Positions 1 to 10,315 of a stretch of DNA of 64,000 nucleotides are shown here, in pieces. The notes beneath the pieces are model-generated. The model worked only from the letters and a program-made list of their open reading frames with translations. It was not told the origin of the DNA and did not search any database. Within the stretch, counting starts at the first letter, position 1; the number at the start of each line of letters is the position of its first letter. Source of the stretch: Klenkia sesuvii (GTDB lineage: Bacteria > Actinomycetota > Actinomycetes > Mycobacteriales > Geodermatophilaceae); assembly GCF_037083825.1 (NCBI RefSeq), contig NZ_JBAPLU010000015.1, positions 1 through 64,000 of the forward strand, given 5' to 3'. The position numbers and the translations under genes are program-made.

Positions 1-107
1 ATGGCGAGAGGGAAACGCCCGGTCTCATTCCGAACCCGGAAGCTAAGCCTCTCAGCGCCGATGGTACTGCCCGGGGGACTGGGTGGGAGAGTAGGACGCC
101 GCCGGAC
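1..107 (+). rRNA. rrf: 5S ribosomal RNA, 3' part
   Basis: The first ~107 bases match an actinobacterial 5S rRNA from about base 10 to its 3' end. The blocks GGGAAACGCCCGGT, CCGAACCCGGAAGCTAAG, AGCGCCGATGGTACTGC and GGGAGAGTAGGACGCCGCC are all present. About ten 5' bases lie outside the window. The 3' boundary is judged from the closing stem and may be off by a few bases. A 5S gene followed by a strong hairpin marks the end of an rrn operon, so 16S and 23S should lie just upstream. Confidence 0.95.
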
Positions 108-114
108 ACCATTC

Positions 115-156
115 CATCAAGGGGGTCGCAGCACACACGCTGTGACCCCCTTGATG
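115..156 (+). terminator. rrn operon terminator hairpin
   Basis: The arms CATCAAGGGGGTC (115-127) and GACCCCCTTGATG (144-156) pair perfectly. The stem continues through a G-U pair and CAGC/GCTG to a 6-nt loop, giving about 18 bp. It begins a few bases after the 5S rRNA end. No long T-tract follows, which is common in high-GC actinobacteria. Bases 157-229, up to the stop codon of the leftward ABC permease, show nothing else. Confidence 0.85.
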
Positions 157-229
157 CGTTCCTGACGCAATGTGCTCGTGTCCGGCCGGGCGTCCGGCCC
201 GCCGGGCGCGGACCCCCGGCGAACACGGG

Positions 230-925
230 TCAGGGAACAGCCCGCCGTAGCCCCCAGAACCCGGCAGCGGCGACGGCTGCGGCCACGACGGCGGGGCCGG
301 CCAGCAGCAGGGCGATCATCGACGTGTCGGTGAAGAACGCCCCAACGGCCGGCCACCCGCTCCGCCACGTGATGAGTGCCGCGGCGCTGCCGGTGGCCAG
401 GAGCAGTCCGATGGTCAGGGTCCACATGCCCGCCGGCCCCCAGCGCTTGATGACGACGCCGAGGCCGATGCCCACCGACGCCGCGAGGAACATCGGCACC
501 CCGAAGACGAGGACCTGCAGAGCCGGGTTGCCGACGTCGACCGGACCTGGCGCCCAGAAGCGCAGGTCCACACCCCAGCCGGACGTCGCCTGCTCGGCCA
601 GCGCCAGGACGGTCAGCGCCACCCCGTAGACGAGGGCCTGGAGCCCCGCCGCCACCAGCGTCCCCAGGTAGAAGGTCCGCCGGGTCAGGCTCAGACCTAT
701 CGCCATGGGGAACAGCTGCGTGACCGACTGCAGGAACACGATGGCGACCGCGATGTACATCGAGACGAGGCCGCCGGTGCCGCCCTGGTTGCGTGCGTCG
801 GCAGGCATGGCTGCCCAGATCGCCAGGTTGATCGCGAAGCTCGAACCGACGACGAGCCAGGGCACGCCGATGGCCACGAGGGCGTGCACGGCGTGCAGCC
901 GTGCCGCAGCGAGGGTGCGGTTCAT
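230..925 (-). CDS. ABC-2 type transporter permease
   Basis: This 231-residue membrane protein has about six hydrophobic segments, for example around residues 15-35, 50-70, 90-110 and 195-225. That is the size and layout of a half-transporter permease working with the ATPase encoded just upstream. The ATG at 925 overlaps the ATPase stop codon as ATGA, and a purine-rich GGAG lies 8-10 bases before it. A longer reading to 1003 has no support. The GntR-ATPase-permease order resembles YtrA-type operons, which usually handle antimicrobial or envelope stress. The substrate cannot be told from sequence. Confidence 0.8.
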   Translation of the reverse strand: MNRTLAAARLHAVHALVAIGVPWLVVGSSFAINLAIWAAMPADARNQGGTGGLVSMYIAVAIVFLQSVTQLFPMAIGLSLTRRTFYLGTLVAAGLQALVYGVALTVLALAEQATSGWGVDLRFWAPGPVDVGNPALQVLVFGVPMFLAASVGIGLGVVIKRWGPAGMWTLTIGLLLATGSAAALITWRSGWPAVGAFFTDTSMIALLLAGPAVVAAAVAAAGFWGLRRAVP

Positions 926-1812
926 CGGAGGGTCTCCTGCAGGTCGGGGGTGGCGGGCTGGCTGAGGGCGACGACCAACTGCTGCAGGGACGTGCGCTCG
1001 CACGAGAGCCCGGCTGCGACGGCGGTGGCCCGGGCGTCGGCGCTGGGCGTCTCCACGACCGCGCGGGTGTAGGCCCCCACGGCCTCCGAGCGGAGGACGC
1101 GGCGCCCGGTGGCGAAGGTGTCGACCGGAGCCGTCGGCCCGGACACGGTGAGCGCCCGGCCGCGCAGCGCCTCGGCGTCCTCGTCCAGGAGCACCCGACC
1201 GCGATCGACCAGCAGGACGTGCTCGAGCAGGTCGCCGATCTCCTCGATCAGGTGCGTGCTCAGCACGACCGTCCGGGGCTGCTCGGCGTAGTCGGCGATC
1301 AGGCGGTCGTAGAACAGCTGGCGGGCGACGGCGTCGAGCCCCAGGTAGGGCTCGTCGAAGAAGGTCAGAGGCGCCCGGGACGCGAGGCCCACGGCGATGC
1401 CGACCATCGACGTCATCCCCCGTGACAGCTTCTTGACCGCACGCCGGCGGGGGAGGTCGAAGTCGGCCACCACGCTGCGGGCGACGTCCTCGTCCCAGTC
1501 CGGGAACAGCATCGCCGCGCTGGACAGCACGTCGCAGACCCGGAAGTGGTCCGGGTAGCGCTGGCTCTCCTTCACGAAGCAGACGCGGCTGAGCACGGCG
1601 TCGTTCTCGTAGGGATCGGCCCCGAACACGCGGACCCGGCCGGCGGTCGGGACGCGGTGGCCGGTGAGCAGCTGCATGAGGGTCGTCTTCCCGGCCCCGT
1701 TGCGGCCCAGCAACCCGGTGATGCAGTCGGTGCGCAGCTCGGTGCTGACGCCGTCGACGGCGGTCTGCCCGCGGAAGCGCACCGTGACGTCGTCCAGCGT
1801 GGCGGCGCTCAT
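922..1812 (-). CDS. ABC transporter ATP-binding protein (YtrB-like)
   Basis: A 296-residue ATPase with Walker A GLLGRNGAGKTT near residue 35, an LSRGM version of the signature motif, Walker B FFDEPYLGLD and the H-loop LSTHL. The C-terminal third is the variable region usual in ABC-2 exporter ATPases. The start at 1812 overlaps the stop of the GntR gene (ATGA), and the stop overlaps the permease start, so the three genes should be translationally coupled. An open frame continues upstream to 2217 but runs through the GntR gene out of frame and is not used. It probably energises export by the neighbouring permease. Confidence 0.88.
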   Translation of the reverse strand: MSAATLDDVTVRFRGQTAVDGVSTELRTDCITGLLGRNGAGKTTLMQLLTGHRVPTAGRVRVFGADPYENDAVLSRVCFVKESQRYPDHFRVCDVLSSAAMLFPDWDEDVARSVVADFDLPRRRAVKKLSRGMTSMVGIAVGLASRAPLTFFDEPYLGLDAVARQLFYDRLIADYAEQPRTVVLSTHLIEEIGDLLEHVLLVDRGRVLLDEDAEALRGRALTVSGPTAPVDTFATGRRVLRSEAVGAYTRAVVETPSADARATAVAAGLSCERTSLQQLVVALSQPATPDLQETLR

Positions 1813-2171
1813 GCCTGATCCCGGTGCTGGTCGATCATGGCCGCCAACTGGGTGGCGGAGATACCCAGCTTGGCCGCCTCGGTCAGCAGGGGCACGACGT
1901 ACTGGGTGGCGAACTCGGTGCGGCGGCGTGCGAGCAGCTGCTCGCGTGCGCCGGGGGACACGAACATCCCGACTCCTCGTCTCTTGTGGAGGACCCCGTC
2001 GTCGACCAGGCGGTGCAGGCCCTTGGCCGCGGTGGCGGGGTTGATGCGGTGGAAGGCGGCCAGCTCGTTGGTCGAGGGGGCCTGGCTGTCCTCGGGGAGG
2101 GAGCCGTCGACGATCGCGTTCTCCACCTGGGCCGCGATCTGCAGGAAGATCGGGCCGGCGTCGTCGTTCAC
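1809..2171 (-). CDS. GntR-family regulator, YtrA subfamily
   Basis: This 120-residue protein has a GntR winged helix-turn-helix over residues ~8-75 (PIFLQIAAQVENAIVDGSL, then RINPATAAKGLHRLVDDGV and KRRGVGMFV). A short C-terminal helical tail follows instead of a large effector domain. That short form is the YtrA subfamily, which usually represses its own ABC-transporter operon. The chosen start is the GTG at 2171. A perfect inverted repeat lies 39 bases upstream and is the likely operator. It heads the leftward ABC operon, and the divergent urease/allantoin operon starts on the other side of the same repeat. Confidence 0.9.
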   Translation of the reverse strand: MNDDAGPIFLQIAAQVENAIVDGSLPEDSQAPSTNELAAFHRINPATAAKGLHRLVDDGVLHKRRGVGMFVSPGAREQLLARRRTEFATQYVVPLLTEAAKLGISATQLAAMIDQHRDQA

Positions 2172-2209
2172 GCCGGCCGGGGGCGGTCGCGGGAGGTGCC
2201 GAGGCTCCC

Positions 2210-2235
2210 TGGTTCATTACTCATGTAATGAACCA
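2210..2235. promoter_or_regulatory. 11-bp perfect inverted repeat, likely GntR operator
   Basis: TGGTTCATTAC (2210-2220) and GTAATGAACCA (2225-2235) are exact reverse complements separated by TCAT. The AT-rich site stands out from the surrounding >70% GC DNA. It lies between the divergent GntR and ureA starts. GntR/YtrA repressors commonly bind such dyads in front of their own gene, so autoregulation is the simplest reading. An effect on the urease side is possible but unproven. Confidence 0.75.
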
Positions 2236-2326
2236 TAGAACTCACCGCGGCTGGTGGGCAAGACCCGTGGCAACACGACCGTCACACCCACGGGTTAGCG
2301 TCCGGGGGACCCGAGACGGAGGACGT

Positions 2327-2629
2327 GTGCACCTCACCCCGCACGAGCAGGAACGGTTGCTGCTCAGCTACGCCGCCGAGCTCGCCCGCCGCCGGCGCGC
2401 CCGAGGCCTGAGGCTGAACCTCCCCGAGGCCACCGCGCTCGTCGCCGACCACGTCCTCGAGGGGGCCCGCGACGGCGTCCTGGTCACCGACCTCATGCAG
2501 ACCGGTCGCACCGTGCTCACCCGTGACGACGTGATGGACGGCGTCCCCGAGCTGCTGGAGGAGGTGCAGGTGGAGGCGACGTTCCCCGACGGCACCAAGC
2601 TCGTGACCGTCCACCACCCGATCCCGTGA
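2327..2629 (+). CDS. ureA: urease gamma subunit
   Basis: At 100 residues this is exactly the usual UreA length. It begins HLTPHEQERLLL and contains the family blocks LNLPEATALVADHVLEGARDG, MQTGRTVLTRDDVMDGVPEL and EVQVEATFPDGTKLVTVHHP. UreA is one of three structural subunits of the nickel urease that hydrolyses urea to ammonia and carbamate. The GTG at 2327 is chosen because GGAGG sits at 2318-2322 and it gives the canonical N-terminus. A longer frame back to 2228 crosses the operator and is rejected. This is the first gene of an eight-gene operon, and its stop overlaps ureB as GTGA. Confidence 0.97.
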   Translation: MHLTPHEQERLLLSYAAELARRRRARGLRLNLPEATALVADHVLEGARDGVLVTDLMQTGRTVLTRDDVMDGVPELLEEVQVEATFPDGTKLVTVHHPIP

Positions 2630-2933
2630 GCGTGGTCCCTGGCGAGGTGATCCCGGCCGACGGCGTCATCGAGACGCTGCCCGGTGCACCCCGCGTCGAG
2701 CTCGAGGTCGTCAACAGCGGTGACCGGCCGGTCCAGGTCGGCTCGCACTTCCACTTCGCGCAGACCAACGCGGCGCTGCTCTTCGACCGCGTCGCGGCCC
2801 ACGGTCACCGCCTCGACATCGCCGCCGGCACCGCCGTGCGGTTCGAGCCCGGCATCGAGCAGACCGTCCTGCTCGTACCCCTGGCCGGCGCCCGGGTCGT
2901 CCCCGGGCTCACCGCCGAAGGAGGTCTGGGCTG

Positions 2934-2934
<1 letters not shown>
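2626..2934 (+). CDS. ureB: urease beta subunit
   Basis: This 102-residue protein starts with VPGEVIPADGVIE and carries VNSGDRPVQVGSHFHFAQTN, then FDRVAAHGHRLDIAAGTAVRFEPG, the standard UreB core. Together with UreA and UreC it forms the (alpha-beta-gamma)3 urease core; UreB is structural and not catalytic. The GTG start overlaps the ureA stop by four bases, and its TGA shares one base with the ureC ATG, so the three subunits are tightly coupled in translation. Confidence 0.96.
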
Positions 2935-4655
<1,721 letters not shown>

Positions 4656-4657
4656 CC

Positions 4658-5353
4658 GTGACCGCTGCGCTGCTGACCCTCGCCGACTCCCGGCTGCCCG
4701 CCGGGGGGCACACGCACTCCGGGGGCGTCGAGCAGGCCATCGCTGCGGGGGTCGTGCACGACCCCCGCAGCCTGGAGGTGTTCCTCCGCCGCCGCCTGAC
4801 GACGGCCGGAGCCACGGCCGCGGGTCTGGCGGCCGCCGCGTGCCGGGCAGCCGGCGGGGCCACCGGCGGGGTCACCGGCAGGGCCACCGGCCTGGCGGAC
4901 GCGCTGGCCCGGCTCGACGCCGAGGCCGACGCGCGCACCCCGTCGCCGGCGCTGCGGCAGGCGTCCCGCCAGCAGGGCCGTGGCCTGGTCCGGGTGGGCC
5001 GGCGAGCCTGGCCGGGCCCGCTCTGGGACGAACTGCCCGCCCACCCCCACCACCCGCTCGCGCTGGGCGTGGCCGCCGCGGCCGGCGGGCTGGATCCCGC
5101 CGACGCCGCGCAGGCCGCCGCCTACCTGTCGATCACCGGCTCGGCCACCGCCGCGCAGCGGTTGCTGGCCATGGACCCGATCACCGTCGCCACCGTCACC
5201 GCCCGGCTGACCGCGGAGGTCGACGACGTCGCGGCCCGGGTCGCCGACGGGGCCGACCCGGACCCGAGCTGGCTGCCGGCCGACACCGACCCCCTGCTCG
5301 ACCTGCTCGCCGAGGTGCATGCCGACCGCGGCGACCGCTACTTCGCCTCCTGA
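4658..5353 (+). CDS. ureF: urease accessory protein UreF
   Basis: This 231-residue UreF begins AALLTLADSRLPAGGHTHSGGVEQA, the conserved UreF opening, and ends in a tail with RYFAS. UreF joins UreD and UreG on apo-urease and acts as the GTPase-activating and fidelity factor for nickel insertion. The GTG start is two bases after the ureC stop. A stretch rich in Ala, Gly and Thr around residues 48-75 looks like a lineage-specific insertion. A much longer out-of-frame reading across ureC is not real. Confidence 0.93.
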   Translation: MTAALLTLADSRLPAGGHTHSGGVEQAIAAGVVHDPRSLEVFLRRRLTTAGATAAGLAAAACRAAGGATGGVTGRATGLADALARLDAEADARTPSPALRQASRQQGRGLVRVGRRAWPGPLWDELPAHPHHPLALGVAAAAGGLDPADAAQAAAYLSITGSATAAQRLLAMDPITVATVTARLTAEVDDVAARVADGADPDPSWLPADTDPLLDLLAEVHADRGDRYFAS

Positions 5354-5384
5354 CCCGCCCACCCCCTGACCCCCGGGAGCGACC

Positions 5385-6071
5385 ATGCCGCCGGACCACC
5401 TGCTCGACGACTACGTCGACCCCTACGACGACCCCGCCGCGCGCGGCCACCGGCACGGCCCGCTGCGGGTGGGCCTGGGCGGCCCCGTCGGCTCGGGCAA
5501 GACCGCGCTGGCCGCAGCCCTGTGCCGCACCCTGGGCGCCGAGCTCGACCTCGCCGTCGTCACCAACGACATCTACACGACCGAGGACGCCGACTTCCTG
5601 CGCCGCCACGCCGTCCTGCTCGACGACCGCATCGAGGCGGTGCAGACCGGCTGCTGCCCGCACACCGCCATCCGCGACGACATCACCGCCAACCTCGACG
5701 CGGTCGAGCTGCTGGAGTCCCGGCACCCGGGGTTGGAGCTGGTGCTGGTGGAGTCCGGCGGGGACAACCTCACCGCGTCGTTCAGCTACGGCCTGGTCGA
5801 CGTCCAGATCTTCGTGGTCGACGTCGCCGGCGGGGACAAGGTGCCCCGCAAGGGCGGGCCGGGGGTCACCGCCTCGGACCTGCTCGTGGTGAACAAGACC
5901 GACCTGGCCCCGCTGGTGGGGGCCGACCTCGACGTCATGCGGCGCGACTCGGCCGCGGTGCGGGCCGACAAGCCGACCCTGCTCATCTCGCTGCGCGAGG
6001 ACCCGGCCGCCACCGAGGTGGCCGCCTGGGTGCGCCAGCAGCTGCGCAGCCGGGCCGCCCAGCACGCGTGA
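5385..6071 (+). CDS. ureG: urease accessory GTPase UreG
   Basis: A 228-residue SIMIBI GTPase with P-loop GGPVGSGKTAL near residue 32, the metal-binding Cys-Pro-His in GCCPHTAIRDD, the switch region ESGGDNLTASFS and the guanine-specificity motif NKTD. It delivers nickel to urease after GTP hydrolysis. The N-terminus has a short Asp/His-rich stretch (LDDYVDPYDD then RGHRHG) that could hold nickel. That may matter because no ureE metallochaperone is present in the operon. The 31-bp gap before it, with GGGAGC upstream of the ATG, is the largest in the urease set. Confidence 0.96.
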   Translation: MPPDHLLDDYVDPYDDPAARGHRHGPLRVGLGGPVGSGKTALAAALCRTLGAELDLAVVTNDIYTTEDADFLRRHAVLLDDRIEAVQTGCCPHTAIRDDITANLDAVELLESRHPGLELVLVESGGDNLTASFSYGLVDVQIFVVDVAGGDKVPRKGGPGVTASDLLVVNKTDLAPLVGADLDVMRRDSAAVRADKPTLLISLREDPAATEVAAWVRQQLRSRAAQHA

Positions 6072-6778
6072 GGACGCTGGTCGAGGTGGTCGCCCGGGCC
6101 GGTCCGGGCGGGCGCACCGTGCTGCCGGTCGTGCGGTCCTCGGGCCAGCTGGCGGTCCGCCGCACCGGTCCGACCACCGTGCACCTCGTCGCCACGGCGT
6201 TCGGGCCGCTCGGCGGCGACGACGCCGAGCTCCGTCTCGTGGTCGAGCCCGGCGCCCGGCTCGCCGTCCGCACGGTCGCGGCCGCCGTCGTGCTCCCCGC
6301 CCGGGGCGACTCACCGCCCTCGGCGCAGCGGGTGCACGCGGAGGTGGGCGGTGCCCTCGACCTGCGGTTCGAGCCGACCGTCGTCACCCGCGGTGCCCGG
6401 CACCGCGCCCTGCTGCACGCCCAGCTCGACGACGGCGCCGAGCTCACCGCCACCGAGCAGGTGCAGCTCGGCCGGGTCGGGGAGGAGCCCGGCCGCTGGA
6501 CCGGCACCACCCGGGTCGAGCGGGGCGGGGTCCCCGTCCTGCACACCACGGTCGGCCTCGGCCCCGGGGCGGCGGCCTGGTCGCCGCCGGTGGCGCCGCG
6601 CGCGTACGCCAGCACCGTCCACCTGGGCCGGTCACGGGACCGGGCCACCGACACCGACGCCGTCCGGCTGCCGCTGGACCGTGGTTGGGTGGCCACCGCC
6701 TGGGGCGAGCGGCTCGCGCCCACCCTGCGCCGGCTCGCCCTGCTCGAGGGCGCCGCACCCGCCGAGGAGGCCCTGTGA
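6068..6778 (+). CDS. ureD: urease accessory protein UreD
   Basis: At 236 residues this matches the UreD/UreH family: LAVRRTGPTTVHLVATAFGPLGGDD, then VEPGARLAVRTVAAAVVLP, and TEQVQLGRVGEEPGRW. UreD is the first chaperone to bind apo-urease and recruits UreF and UreG. The GTG start overlaps the ureG stop as GTGA, and its own stop overlaps the next gene in the same way. The gene order C-F-G-D is common in actinobacteria. Divergence is high outside the listed blocks, as usual for this family. Confidence 0.9.
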   Translation: MRTLVEVVARAGPGGRTVLPVVRSSGQLAVRRTGPTTVHLVATAFGPLGGDDAELRLVVEPGARLAVRTVAAAVVLPARGDSPPSAQRVHAEVGGALDLRFEPTVVTRGARHRALLHAQLDDGAELTATEQVQLGRVGEEPGRWTGTTRVERGGVPVLHTTVGLGPGAAAWSPPVAPRAYASTVHLGRSRDRATDTDAVRLPLDRGWVATAWGERLAPTLRRLALLEGAAPAEEAL

Positions 6779-8124
6779 TCGTCCGAGCCCGCCGCGTGGT
6801 GCTGCCCGACGGGGAGCGGCCCGCTGCCGTGCACGTCGCCGACGGGCGGGTCGTGGCCGTCACCGGGTTCGACGACCTCGGCGGCGGAGGGGACGCTGAG
6901 GTCACCACGCTGGACGACGACGAGGTGCTGCTGCCCGGGCTGGTCGACAGCCACGTGCACGTCAACGAACCCGGCCGCACCGAGTGGGAGGGGTTCGCCA
7001 GCGCCACCCGCGCCGCCGCGGCCGGCGGCATCACCACCGTCGTGGACATGCCGCTCAACTCGATCCCGCCCACCACGACGGTCGAGGGGCTGGCGGTCAA
7101 GCGCGCGGCCGCGCTGGGCCAGGTGTCGGTCGACGTCGCCTTCTGGGGCGGCGCGGTGCCCGGCAACGTCGGCCAGCTGCGGCCGATGCTGGACGCCGGG
7201 GTGGTCGGCTTCAAGTGCTTCCTGCTCGACAGCGGCGTCCCCGAGTTCCCGCCGCTGGACGACGCCGGCCTGCTGGCTGCGCTCACCGAGCTCGCCGCCG
7301 TCGACGGCCTGCTCATCGCGCACTGCGAGGACGAGGACACCATCGCGGCCGCACCCGACCCCGCGGGCCGCAGGTACGCGGGCTTCCTCGCCTCCCGGCC
7401 GCCGGCCGCCGAGGAGACCGCCATCGCCCGGCTGGTCGCCGCCGCGGCGGTCACCGGAGCGCGGGTGCACGTCGTCCACCTGGCCGACGCCGGCGCGCTG
7501 CCGCTGCTGCGCCGGGCCCGTGCCGACGGCGTCCGCATCACCGTCGAGACCTGCCCGCACTACCTCACCTTCGCCGCCGACGAGGTGCCCGACGGCGACA
7601 CCGCCTTCAAGTGCTGCCCGCCGATCCGGGAGGCCGCGCACCGGGAGGAGCTGTGGACCGCCCTGGCCGACGGCGCGGTCGACCCGGTCATCGACATGGT
7701 GGTCAGCGACCACTCGCCGTGCACCCCCGAGCTCAAGCGGCTCGACGTCGGCGACTTCGGGCTGGCCTGGGGCGGCATCGCGGGCCTGCAGGTCACCCTG
7801 CCCGCGGTCTGGACCGGCGCCCGGGCGCGCGGGGTGCCCCTGACCCGGGTGGTGGAGCTGATGTCGGCTGCGCCGGCCGCGCTCGCCGGCCTGCCGACCA
7901 AGGGCGGCATCGCCGTCGGGAAGGACGCCGACCTCGTCGCCTTCGCCCCCGACGCACGGTCGACCGTCGGCGAGCTGCACCACCGCAACCCGGTCACGCC
8001 CTACGCCGGCCGCGAGCTCGTGGGCGTCGTGCGGCGGGTCTGGCTGCGCGGCACCTACCTCGACGGCGGCCCCCCGCGGGGCCGGCTCCTGGACCGCGGT
8101 GGCTCTGCCAGAGTGACGCCGTGA
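6775..8124 (+). CDS. allB: allantoinase
   Basis: This 449-residue cyclic amidohydrolase has LPGLVDSHVHVNEPGRTEWEGF at its N-terminal metal site, the carbamylated-lysine segment VVGFKCFLLDSGVPEF, the histidine segments HVVHLADA and ETCPHYLTF, and the metal Asp in MVVSDHSPCTPELK. The motif set NEPGRTEWEGF plus SDHSPCTPELK fits allantoinase better than dihydroorotase or hydantoinase. It opens allantoin to allantoate. The GTG overlaps the ureD stop by four bases, which places purine-ureide breakdown and urease in one transcript. It is followed with the same overlap by allantoicase. Confidence 0.94.
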   Translation: MIVRARRVVLPDGERPAAVHVADGRVVAVTGFDDLGGGGDAEVTTLDDDEVLLPGLVDSHVHVNEPGRTEWEGFASATRAAAAGGITTVVDMPLNSIPPTTTVEGLAVKRAAALGQVSVDVAFWGGAVPGNVGQLRPMLDAGVVGFKCFLLDSGVPEFPPLDDAGLLAALTELAAVDGLLIAHCEDEDTIAAAPDPAGRRYAGFLASRPPAAEETAIARLVAAAAVTGARVHVVHLADAGALPLLRRARADGVRITVETCPHYLTFAADEVPDGDTAFKCCPPIREAAHREELWTALADGAVDPVIDMVVSDHSPCTPELKRLDVGDFGLAWGGIAGLQVTLPAVWTGARARGVPLTRVVELMSAAPAALAGLPTKGGIAVGKDADLVAFAPDARSTVGELHHRNPVTPYAGRELVGVVRRVWLRGTYLDGGPPRGRLLDRGGSARVTP

Positions 8125-9134
8125 CCGCACCTGCCTGGACCGCGCTGCCCGACCTCGCCGACCGCGCCCAGGGCGGCGCGGTGGTCGCCGCCAACGACGA
8201 GTTCTTCGCTGCGCGGGAGAACCTCGTGCTGCCCGGGCCGGCCGTGGCCCGGCCCGACTTCGGGCACAAGGGCAAGGAGTACGACGGCTGGGAGACCCGC
8301 CGCCGCCGGGAGCCCGGGGAGGACTGGGCGATCGTGCGCCTGGGCACCCCGGGCGTGGTGGCCGGCGTGGTCGTGGACACCGCGTTCTTCCTGGGCAACT
8401 ACCCGCCGCAGGCCTCGGTGCAGGCCCTCGCCGTCGAGGGTCACCCGTCGGTCGAGGAGCTGGTCGCCGCCGACTGGCAGCCGCTGCTGCCCCGCGTCGA
8501 CCTCGCCGGCGGCACCGCCAACGCCTTCGACGTCGCCCCTGGCCCCCGGGTGACCCACGTGCGGTTGACCATCCACCCCGACGGCGGGGTGGCCCGCTTC
8601 CGGGTGCACGGCACCGCCGTCCCCGACCCCCGGTACCTCGACGCCGGCCCCTTCGACCTGGCGGCGCTGGAGAACGGTGGCCGGGTGACGGCGGTGAGCA
8701 ACGCCTTCTACGGCAGCCCGCACCAGCTGCTGGGCCGGGGCGACGCCGCGAACATGGGCGGCGGCTGGGAGAACGCGCGCCGGCGGGGTGGCGGCAACGA
8801 CTGGGTCGACGTGCAGCTGGCCTGCGAGGGTGTCGTGGCCCTCGCCGAGCTGGACACCTCGTACTTCCTGGGCAACGCCCCGGGCGCGGCCGCGCTGACC
8901 GGCCGCACCGCCGACGGTGCCGAGGTGGAGCTGCTGCCCCGCACCGGCCTGCAGCCCGACACCCGGCACCGCTTCCTGCTGACCGACGCCCCGGGCGTGG
9001 TCGCGGTGCGGCTCGACGTCTTCCCCGACGGCGGCATGGCGCGGCTGCGGCTGTGGGGCCGGGCCACCGAGGCCGGCCGAGCGCAGCTGCAGGCGGCCTT
9101 CGACGGCCGGGCCGAACCCGGTCGACCCGGGTAG
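8121..9134 (+). CDS. alc: allantoicase
   Basis: This 337-residue protein has two tandem allantoicase domains. The first holds FGHKGKEYDGWETRRRREPGEDW and VVVDTAFFLGNYPPQAS; the second holds MGGGWENARRRGGGNDWVDVQL and AELDTSYFLGNAPG. It cleaves allantoate to ureidoglycolate and urea, and the urea can be used by the urease encoded upstream. It is the last gene of the operon, starting with GTG inside the allB stop. No ureidoglycolate lyase gene follows in the window. Bases 9135-9186 up to the convergent egtE stop show no clear hairpin. Confidence 0.93.
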   Translation: MTAPAWTALPDLADRAQGGAVVAANDEFFAARENLVLPGPAVARPDFGHKGKEYDGWETRRRREPGEDWAIVRLGTPGVVAGVVVDTAFFLGNYPPQASVQALAVEGHPSVEELVAADWQPLLPRVDLAGGTANAFDVAPGPRVTHVRLTIHPDGGVARFRVHGTAVPDPRYLDAGPFDLAALENGGRVTAVSNAFYGSPHQLLGRGDAANMGGGWENARRRGGGNDWVDVQLACEGVVALAELDTSYFLGNAPGAAALTGRTADGAEVELLPRTGLQPDTRHRFLLTDAPGVVAVRLDVFPDGGMARLRLWGRATEAGRAQLQAAFDGRAEPGRPG

Positions 9135-9186
9135 CGAGTACGACCCGCCGGCCGCGGAGCGCGTCGACACCGCGCGCCGACCGGGG

Positions 9187-10293
9187 TCAGCGCAGCGGCA
9201 GGGCCGCGGCGAGGGTCTCCACCTCGGCCTCGGTGACGTCGAGGTGCGGCGAGACCCGCAGGACCGGCTCGGTCAGCTCGCCCGGTGCCCGGGACGGCAG
9301 GCACAGCGTGGTCACGATGCCGTGCTCGGCGCGCAGCCGGGCGTGCGCGGTCACGACGTCGGGCCCGGTCAGGGTGGTGGCCGCGGTCGGCTCGTCGACC
9401 GGCTCCACGACCTGCCACTCCGGGACCTCGGCCAGCGCCTCCCGCACGGCCCGCCCGATGCCGGCCAGCCGCTCGCGGACCGCGACCGGTCCGGCGGCCA
9501 GGTGCTCGCCGACGGCCAGGGTGAGCCCGACCCGGCCGGCCAGGTGCGCGTCGTGGGTCTCGTAGGACAGCGCGTCGGCCGGGTCGCCCTGCACCGGGCT
9601 CAGGCCGGCCCGGACGCCGGGTCGGGTGACCAGGAAGCCGACCCCGCGCGGCCCGGCCAGCCACTTGCGCGAGGTCCCGTAGACGACGTCGGCGGGGACG
9701 TCGCAGTCCACCTGGCCGAGCGCCTGCGCGACGTCCACCACCAGCGGCACCCCGGTCGCCCGGCACAGCCGGGACACCTCGACCCAGGGCTGGACGACGG
9801 CGCGGTGGCTGGCCACGACGGTCAGGTGCACCGCCGCCGGCGGCTGCGAGCGCAGCAGCCGGGCCAGCGCGTCGACGTCGACCCGCCCCAGGTCGTCGGC
9901 GGCGAGCACCTGGGGCTGCAGGCCGTGGTGGGTCAGCGCGGCCAGGTTGCCGTGGTACTCACCGGGCAGGACGGCGACCCGCGACCCGGCCGGCAACCGC
10001 CAGGCGTCGAGCAGGATCCGGATGGAGGACGACGCGCTCTCGGTGAACGAGACGTCGGCCGCGGCCATCCCGACCAGGCCGGCCAGCACCGAGCGGCCCT
10101 GCTGCAGCAGCATCTCCGCCGACTCCTGGGCCACGTACCCGCCGACCTCGGCCTCGTGCCGGGCGTGGTGGGCGACCGCGTCGAGCACCTTCGCCGACTG
10201 CCGGCTGCAGGCCGCGGAGTCCAGGTGCACCCCGGCCGGTCGGGGACGGGCGGCGCGCCAGGCGGCCCCGAGGTCGGGGTGGGGGATCGTCAC
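9187..10293 (-). CDS. egtE: ergothioneine C-S lyase EgtE (PLP enzyme)
   Basis: A 368-residue fold-type I, class V PLP enzyme of the size of mycobacterial EgtE. It starts with GVHLDSAACSRQS and HARHEAEVGGYVA, and has the PLP lysine motif GTSRKWLAGPRGVGFL. EgtE splits the hercynylcysteine sulfoxide made by EgtB and EgtC to give ergothioneine. The other egt genes lie upstream on the same strand, but a sortase/sigma block separates them from egtE. The GTG at 10293 is used because the ATG eight bases upstream hits a stop at once. A generic cysteine desulfurase is the alternative, made unlikely by the context and N-terminal motifs. Confidence 0.9.
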   Translation of the reverse strand: MTIPHPDLGAAWRAARPRPAGVHLDSAACSRQSAKVLDAVAHHARHEAEVGGYVAQESAEMLLQQGRSVLAGLVGMAAADVSFTESASSSIRILLDAWRLPAGSRVAVLPGEYHGNLAALTHHGLQPQVLAADDLGRVDVDALARLLRSQPPAAVHLTVVASHRAVVQPWVEVSRLCRATGVPLVVDVAQALGQVDCDVPADVVYGTSRKWLAGPRGVGFLVTRPGVRAGLSPVQGDPADALSYETHDAHLAGRVGLTLAVGEHLAAGPVAVRERLAGIGRAVREALAEVPEWQVVEPVDEPTAATTLTGPDVVTAHARLRAEHGIVTTLCLPSRAPGELTEPVLRVSPHLDVTEAEVETLAAALPLR

Positions 10294-10315
10294 CGGGTCA
10301 TCGTGCCCTGCACGT

